Below the pieces are notes generated by a model. The model was not told the origin of the DNA. It was given only the letters and a program-made list of their open reading frames with translations, and did not search any database. Position numbers and translations under genes: made by a program. Source: Actinomycetota bacterium (GTDB taxonomy: Bacteria > Actinomycetota > Thermoleophilia > Gaiellales > Gaiellaceae). From it: a DNA stretch of 13,788 nt. The DNA lies in the NCBI GenBank assembly GCA_020029625.1, contig JAIBJP010000030.1:1-13788 (forward strand), in the 5' to 3' direction. Positions 11,196 through 13,788 of this stretch are shown here, in pieces. The first letter of the stretch is position 1. Each line of letters begins with the position of its first letter.

Positions 11196-11205
11196 TGTCG
11201 CGACA
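11196..11205. promoter_or_regulatory. 10-bp palindrome upstream of the kinase gene
   Basis: TGTCGCGACA is a perfect palindrome 26 bp upstream of the kinase GTG, in the divergent kinase-spoIID region. On the kinase strand it lies between a weak -35-like TTTGTC and a TAGGAC, so a protein bound there could control kinase transcription. It may also be chance, as short GC-rich palindromes are common in this base composition. Confidence 0.25.
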
Positions 11206-11218
11206 AACGTCCCCTCTC

Positions 11219-11260
11219 CGTTACTCCCTCGTTACAGGCCTCGTTCATGCTTTCCTTACG
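11219..11260 (+). promoter_or_regulatory. Phased direct repeats (GTTAC/GTTCA), candidate response-regulator binding site
   Basis: Four related pentamers occur on one strand at near-helical spacing: GTTAC (11220), GTTAC (11231), GTTCA (11243) and CTTAC (11255), offsets 11, 12 and 12 bp. OmpR/PhoB-family regulators bind 11-bp direct repeats, and the actinobacterial PhoP box is built on GTTCA-type units, so this is a plausible operator. It covers the -35 region of a -10-like TACTTT (11270-11275), which lies 27 bp before the spoIID ATG, the geometry of an activated promoter. Assignment to any particular regulator is inference. Confidence 0.45.
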
Positions 11261-11269
11261 AGGTTCCAC

Positions 11270-11275
11270 TACTTT
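11270..11275 (+). promoter_or_regulatory. Candidate -10 of the spoIID-like gene
   Basis: TACTTT fits TANNNT; a start near 11282 would leave a leader of about 15 nt with GGGG (11282-11285) as a weak ribosome binding site before ATG 11297. No TTGACA-like -35 is present at normal spacing; the phased repeats occupy that position. Confidence 0.3.
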
Positions 11276-11296
11276 GTCGATGGGGTCTTACAGCTG

Positions 11297-12907
11297 ATGC
11301 GCCGTTCCTCTCTCCTGGTCGCCGTCCTTGCTGCGCTCGCGTTCGCGTCGAGCGCGCTCGCGTCCCCGCTCTTCGTCGTCCACGGGCGTGGCTGGGGCCA
11401 TGGCATCGGCATGAGCCAGTGGGGCGCGCAGGGGTTTGCCCTGCAAGGCCGGACGCACCAGCAGATCCTCGCTCACTACTACCAGGGCACGTCGCTAGGG
11501 ACGAAGACCGGCAGCGTCCGCGTGCTGCTCACCAGCGGCCGCTCGAGCTTCCCGCTCGCGTCGGCCCAGACGATCAGGGGCGCGGGCAAGTCTCTTGCGC
11601 CAGGCTCCTACTCGGTGACTCGTTCGGGCTCCATCGTTCACATCGGCGGCAAGACGTTCCCGAGCGGCACGACATTTCGCTCGATGGGCCGGCTTTCCGT
11701 CGACGGACAGCCTTTCCGCGGGAAGATTCAGATCTACGCGCCCGGGGGCCTGGCCGCCGTGAACCTGCTCGGGCTGGACCCGTACGTGCGTGGTGTGGTC
11801 GCAAACGAGTCGCCCTCCTCGTGGCACCAGGAGGCCCTGCGGGCGCAGGCGGACGCCGCGCGCTCCTACGCGCTCGCCGCCGGAGGACACTGCGGCAATT
11901 CCGTGATCGGTTCGAACGTGCTCTGCCGGGGGACGAGCGACCAGGTCTACGGCGGCGTCAACTCGGAGACTGCTTCGACGAACGCCGCCGTCACCGCGAC
12001 CGCGGGGGAGGTCGTGATGAGCGGCGGATCGGTCGCCACCACCTTCTTCTTCTCCACCTCGGGCGGCAAGACGGTCAACAAGAACGAGGAGTGGGGTGGG
12101 GGCGAGGTCTCGTACCTCCAGACCGAGAGCGATCCGTTCGACAACCTTTCACCCCACCACAAGTGGGGCCCGACGGACGCCCAGGAAGACTGCCCTGGCG
12201 GTAACAGGGACTGTGTCTATACCGCGCGGGCGATGTCCTCGCTGCTTGGCATCGCGGGCATCCGCGACATGACAGTGGGTGCTCGAAACTCGGGCAGCCG
12301 CGTGGAGCGCGTGGACATCGCGACCGCGGGCGGGACTCCGACCCGAACCGGCGCCCAGCTGCGCTCGGCGCTTGGTCTGCGCTCGACGTGGTTCTCGATC
12401 GGGGTCCTTTCGCTCGTCCCGGAAAGGACGCAGATTGTGTGGGGAAGGAGCGTCGATCTCGACATCATCGCCCGCGGGGTCGCGAACACAGTGCTGCAGC
12501 GGCGGCCCTTCGGGGGTGACTGGACGGATGTCATCGCCGTGACGGGAGCGGGCCCGATGGCTGTCTCGCCGCGCAAGGAGACGTCGTACAGGCTCACCTC
12601 ACCTGCAGCGACGACGACCGCGGCGCGCATTGTCGTCGCGGCCAAGATCGTGCTCACCGACAGCTCAGCCACCGGCTTGACGGGCATGGTTCGTCCGCTG
12701 TCGCTTGCCGGGAGGACGGTTGTCATCGACAGGCAGCGCCTGGACGGCTCGTGGGCCCGCGCCGTGGCGAGGGCGACCGTCAGATCGGACGGCTCTTTCC
12801 GCGCCGCCTTCAACGTGAGGGCGGGTCGGGACTACAGGGCGCGGATCACCCCCCCTGCGACGAGCGGCCTCGTCCGCGGCGTCAGCCCGAAGTTCCACGT
12901 CCCCTAG
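11297..12907 (+). CDS. Secreted SpoIID/LytB-domain protein (peptidoglycan glycan-processing)
   Basis: A 536-residue exported protein. MRRSSLLVAVLAALAFASSALA is the signal peptide, recognisable as MRRSS plus a hydrophobic core ending in ALA at residue 22. Right after it come GRGWGHGIGMSQWGAQG (about 31-47) and the QILAHYYQGT element. The main SpoIID/LytB domain covers about 70-380, with NLLGLDPYVRGVVANE (putative catalytic E171), SSWHQEALRAQADAARSYAL and FFFSTSGGKT. SpoIID is a lytic transglycosylase acting on glycan strands lacking stem peptides; the same activity is likely but not shown here. From about 385 to the end are two beta-rich stretches resembling Ig-like or carbohydrate-binding sandwich domains (e.g. 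TGLTGMVRPLSLAGRTVVI). The ATG was chosen for the signal peptide; the frame is open to an ATG at 11174, which would add an implausible N-terminus. The stop overlaps that of the convergent acyltransferase (CTAG). Confidence 0.9.
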   Translation: MRRSSLLVAVLAALAFASSALASPLFVVHGRGWGHGIGMSQWGAQGFALQGRTHQQILAHYYQGTSLGTKTGSVRVLLTSGRSSFPLASAQTIRGAGKSLAPGSYSVTRSGSIVHIGGKTFPSGTTFRSMGRLSVDGQPFRGKIQIYAPGGLAAVNLLGLDPYVRGVVANESPSSWHQEALRAQADAARSYALAAGGHCGNSVIGSNVLCRGTSDQVYGGVNSETASTNAAVTATAGEVVMSGGSVATTFFFSTSGGKTVNKNEEWGGGEVSYLQTESDPFDNLSPHHKWGPTDAQEDCPGGNRDCVYTARAMSSLLGIAGIRDMTVGARNSGSRVERVDIATAGGTPTRTGAQLRSALGLRSTWFSIGVLSLVPERTQIVWGRSVDLDIIARGVANTVLQRRPFGGDWTDVIAVTGAGPMAVSPRKETSYRLTSPAATTTAARIVVAAKIVLTDSSATGLTGMVRPLSLAGRTVVIDRQRLDGSWARAVARATVRSDGSFRAAFNVRAGRDYRARITPPATSGLVRGVSPKFHVP

Positions 12908-13545
12908 GCGAGCAGCTCGTCGTCCGCTACGTCGCGGATCCGGCGCGCCGGGTTCCCGACCACCACCGCGCGCGCCGGCACGTCGTGCAAGACGACCGCG
13001 CCGGCCCCGACGAACGCCTCCTCTCCGATCTCGATTCCCGGTAGGAGAACCGCGGCAGCGCCGATGCGCGCGCCTCGGCGGATGGTGGGCCCTTGGCGAA
13101 GCTCGTGCCGTCTCTCCGTGCGGCCCATGAAGTTGTCGTTCGCCGTGACCACGCAGGGGGCGATGAAGACATCCTCCTCGAGAGTCGAGTAGGCGGTCAG
13201 GTAGGCGTTGGCCTGTACCTTCGTGCGTTCTCCGACCGACACGTCGTTCTCGACGAAGGCGCCCCGTCCGATGACGACGTCCCCTGCGAGCTCGCAGCGC
13301 TCTCTCACGCATGCCTGGTCGCCCACGATGACCCCAGCGCCGAGGCGGGTCCCCGCGAAGACGACGGCGTGGGAGAGGATCCGGACTGCGTCACCGACGA
13401 TCAGAGGGGGAAGCTCCTCGCGCGCGGCCGTGGAGCGTGGGCCGAGCACCGGCTGCTTGCCGAGGACGGCGTAGTCGCCGATCTCGACGTCGGCCCCCAG
13501 CTTCGTCCCCGGGTAGATGGCAGCCGTCTTGGAGATTCGCCTCAA
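12904..13545 (-). CDS. Hexapeptide-repeat N-acyltransferase, WbpD/PglD-like
   Basis: A 213-residue left-handed beta-helix acyltransferase. Repeating [LIV]-G-x-x-x hexapeptides run from residue 8 (IYPGTKLGADVEIGDYAVLG) to about 200, with an interrupting loop near 32-48. PCVVTANDNFMG followed by a charged loop and GPTIRRGARIGAAAVLLPG corresponds to the cofactor-binding turn of nucleotide-sugar acetyltransferases. The end, EEAFVGAGAVVLHDVPARAVVVGNPARRI split around VGAGAVV and GNPAR, is the family signature. WbpD acetylates the 3-amino group of a UDP-aminouronic acid for surface polysaccharide. That substrate is inferred from the upstream Gfo/Idh/MocA gene, since WbpB and WbpD act in one pathway. 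No ATG or GTG is available after the upstream stop, so TTG at 13545 with GAGG five bases before it is the best start. The gap to the upstream gene is 12 nt, indicating an operon. Confidence 0.88.
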   Translation of the reverse strand: MRRISKTAAIYPGTKLGADVEIGDYAVLGKQPVLGPRSTAAREELPPLIVGDAVRILSHAVVFAGTRLGAGVIVGDQACVRERCELAGDVVIGRGAFVENDVSVGERTKVQANAYLTAYSTLEEDVFIAPCVVTANDNFMGRTERRHELRQGPTIRRGARIGAAAVLLPGIEIGEEAFVGAGAVVLHDVPARAVVVGNPARRIRDVADDELLA

Positions 13546-13557
13546 GTGCGCCTCAAG
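13538..13557 (-). repeat. 9-bp tandem direct repeat forming the RBS and TTG start of the acyltransferase gene
   Basis: On the minus strand CTTGAGGCG occurs twice with a 2-bp gap. The GAGG of the first copy is positioned as the Shine-Dalgarno sequence and the TTG of the second copy is the start codon. The first copy also follows directly on the stop codon of the oxidoreductase gene. Confidence 0.6.
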
Positions 13558-13788
13558 CTAGACGCGTTCCCGCTCGAGCGAGGCCTGCAGCTGCTCGAGT
13601 GCCCGCACGACCGCCAGGCCTTCGCGAGCGGCCGCGAAGCGGTCGCCTTGCCCTCGCAGGAGCTGCACGAAGTGCTCGCACTCGAGCCGGAGTGGCTCGT
13701 CATTCGCGACCTTGGGGATGGAGATGTCGCCGGTGCGGGTCTGCCATTCGCCCCAGGTATCGGCGCGCTGCTCCGGCCCCTTGTCGTA
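13558..13788 (-). CDS. Gfo/Idh/MocA-family oxidoreductase, C-terminal part (WbpB-like)
   Basis: The last 76 codons of a gene entering from the right edge, ending in TAG at 13560-13558. The piece contains GDISIPKV, EPLRLECEHFVQLL and REGLAVVRALEQLQ. This is the characteristic C-terminus of sugar-nucleotide dehydrogenases of the Gfo/Idh/MocA family, in which 'EPL-x-x-EC-x-HF' and 'dG-x-x-VV-x-x-LE' are conserved. The nearest functional match I know is WbpB/WlbA, which oxidises the 3-position of UDP-N-acetylglucosaminuronate with NAD. The Rossmann domain lies outside the window, so cofactor residues cannot be checked. It precedes the acyltransferase gene by 12 nt on the same strand and very probably belongs to its operon, part of a surface-polysaccharide locus extending to the right. 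Confidence 0.8.
   Translation of the reverse strand, partial: YDKGPEQRADTWGEWQTRTGDISIPKVANDEPLRLECEHFVQLLRGQGDRFAAAREGLAVVRALEQLQASLERERV

Noticed and set aside
10955..11296. Extension of the SpoIID-like frame upstream
   Set aside because: It would overlap the kinase gene in antisense and bury the signal peptide more than 100 residues inside the protein.

Overview
This is a compact, high-G+C stretch of bacterial chromosome. Codon third positions are mostly G or C, GTG and TTG starts occur, gene junctions are very tight, and several genes seem to begin at or next to their transcription start (TANNNT about 6 nt before the start codon). With a PknB-type kinase, an MMPL transporter, a SpoIID/LytB protein and a secreted M23 peptidase with a domain resembling 'choice-of-anchor P', this points to an actinobacterium, possibly of the Thermoleophilia/Gaiellales type. 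The lineage is inferred from gene style; no rRNA or other marker is present.

Layout, left to right. The window opens with the last codons of an unidentified + strand gene (to 59). It faces acetyl-CoA synthetase (acs, - strand, 63-2036). Twelve bases beyond the acs start, a secreted zinc metallopeptidase (M23/LytM) runs the other way (2049-3497). It ends at a short palindromic region, facing a - strand proteostasis operon read from right to left: hsp20 (6856-6419), lon (6422-4029, ATGA overlap with hsp20) and a small YtxH-like membrane-anchored helical protein (3993-3571). Divergent from hsp20 are a possible 39-residue membrane protein (6872-6991), an MMPL transporter with a recognisable sigma-70-type promoter (7048-9222) and a stand-alone macro-domain protein (9294-9794). 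The macro gene stops 2 nt from the stop of a convergent membrane Ser/Thr kinase with a C-terminal TPR-like region instead of PASTA repeats (11170-9797). The 126-bp region between the kinase and a divergent SpoIID/LytB-domain protein (11297-12907) holds phased GTTAC/GTTCA repeats that look like a response-regulator binding site. The right edge is the start of a surface-polysaccharide locus on the - strand: a hexapeptide-repeat N-acyltransferase (WbpD-like) and the C-terminus of a Gfo/Idh/MocA oxidoreductase (WbpB-like).

Themes: cell-envelope work (M23 peptidase, MMPL exporter, SpoIID/LytB, membrane kinase, nucleotide-sugar enzymes) and protein quality control (Hsp20-Lon-YtxH-like). I see no tRNA, rRNA, CRISPR array, insertion sequence, phage gene or toxin-antitoxin pair. 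Nothing here is clearly a new multi-gene system. The least explained items are the phased repeats before spoIID, the possible 39-residue protein between hsp20 and the MMPL gene, the internally duplicated YtxH-like protein tied to lon, and the anchor-P-like/M23 fusion. Apart from the regions described, no gene-free stretch exceeds about 130 bp.
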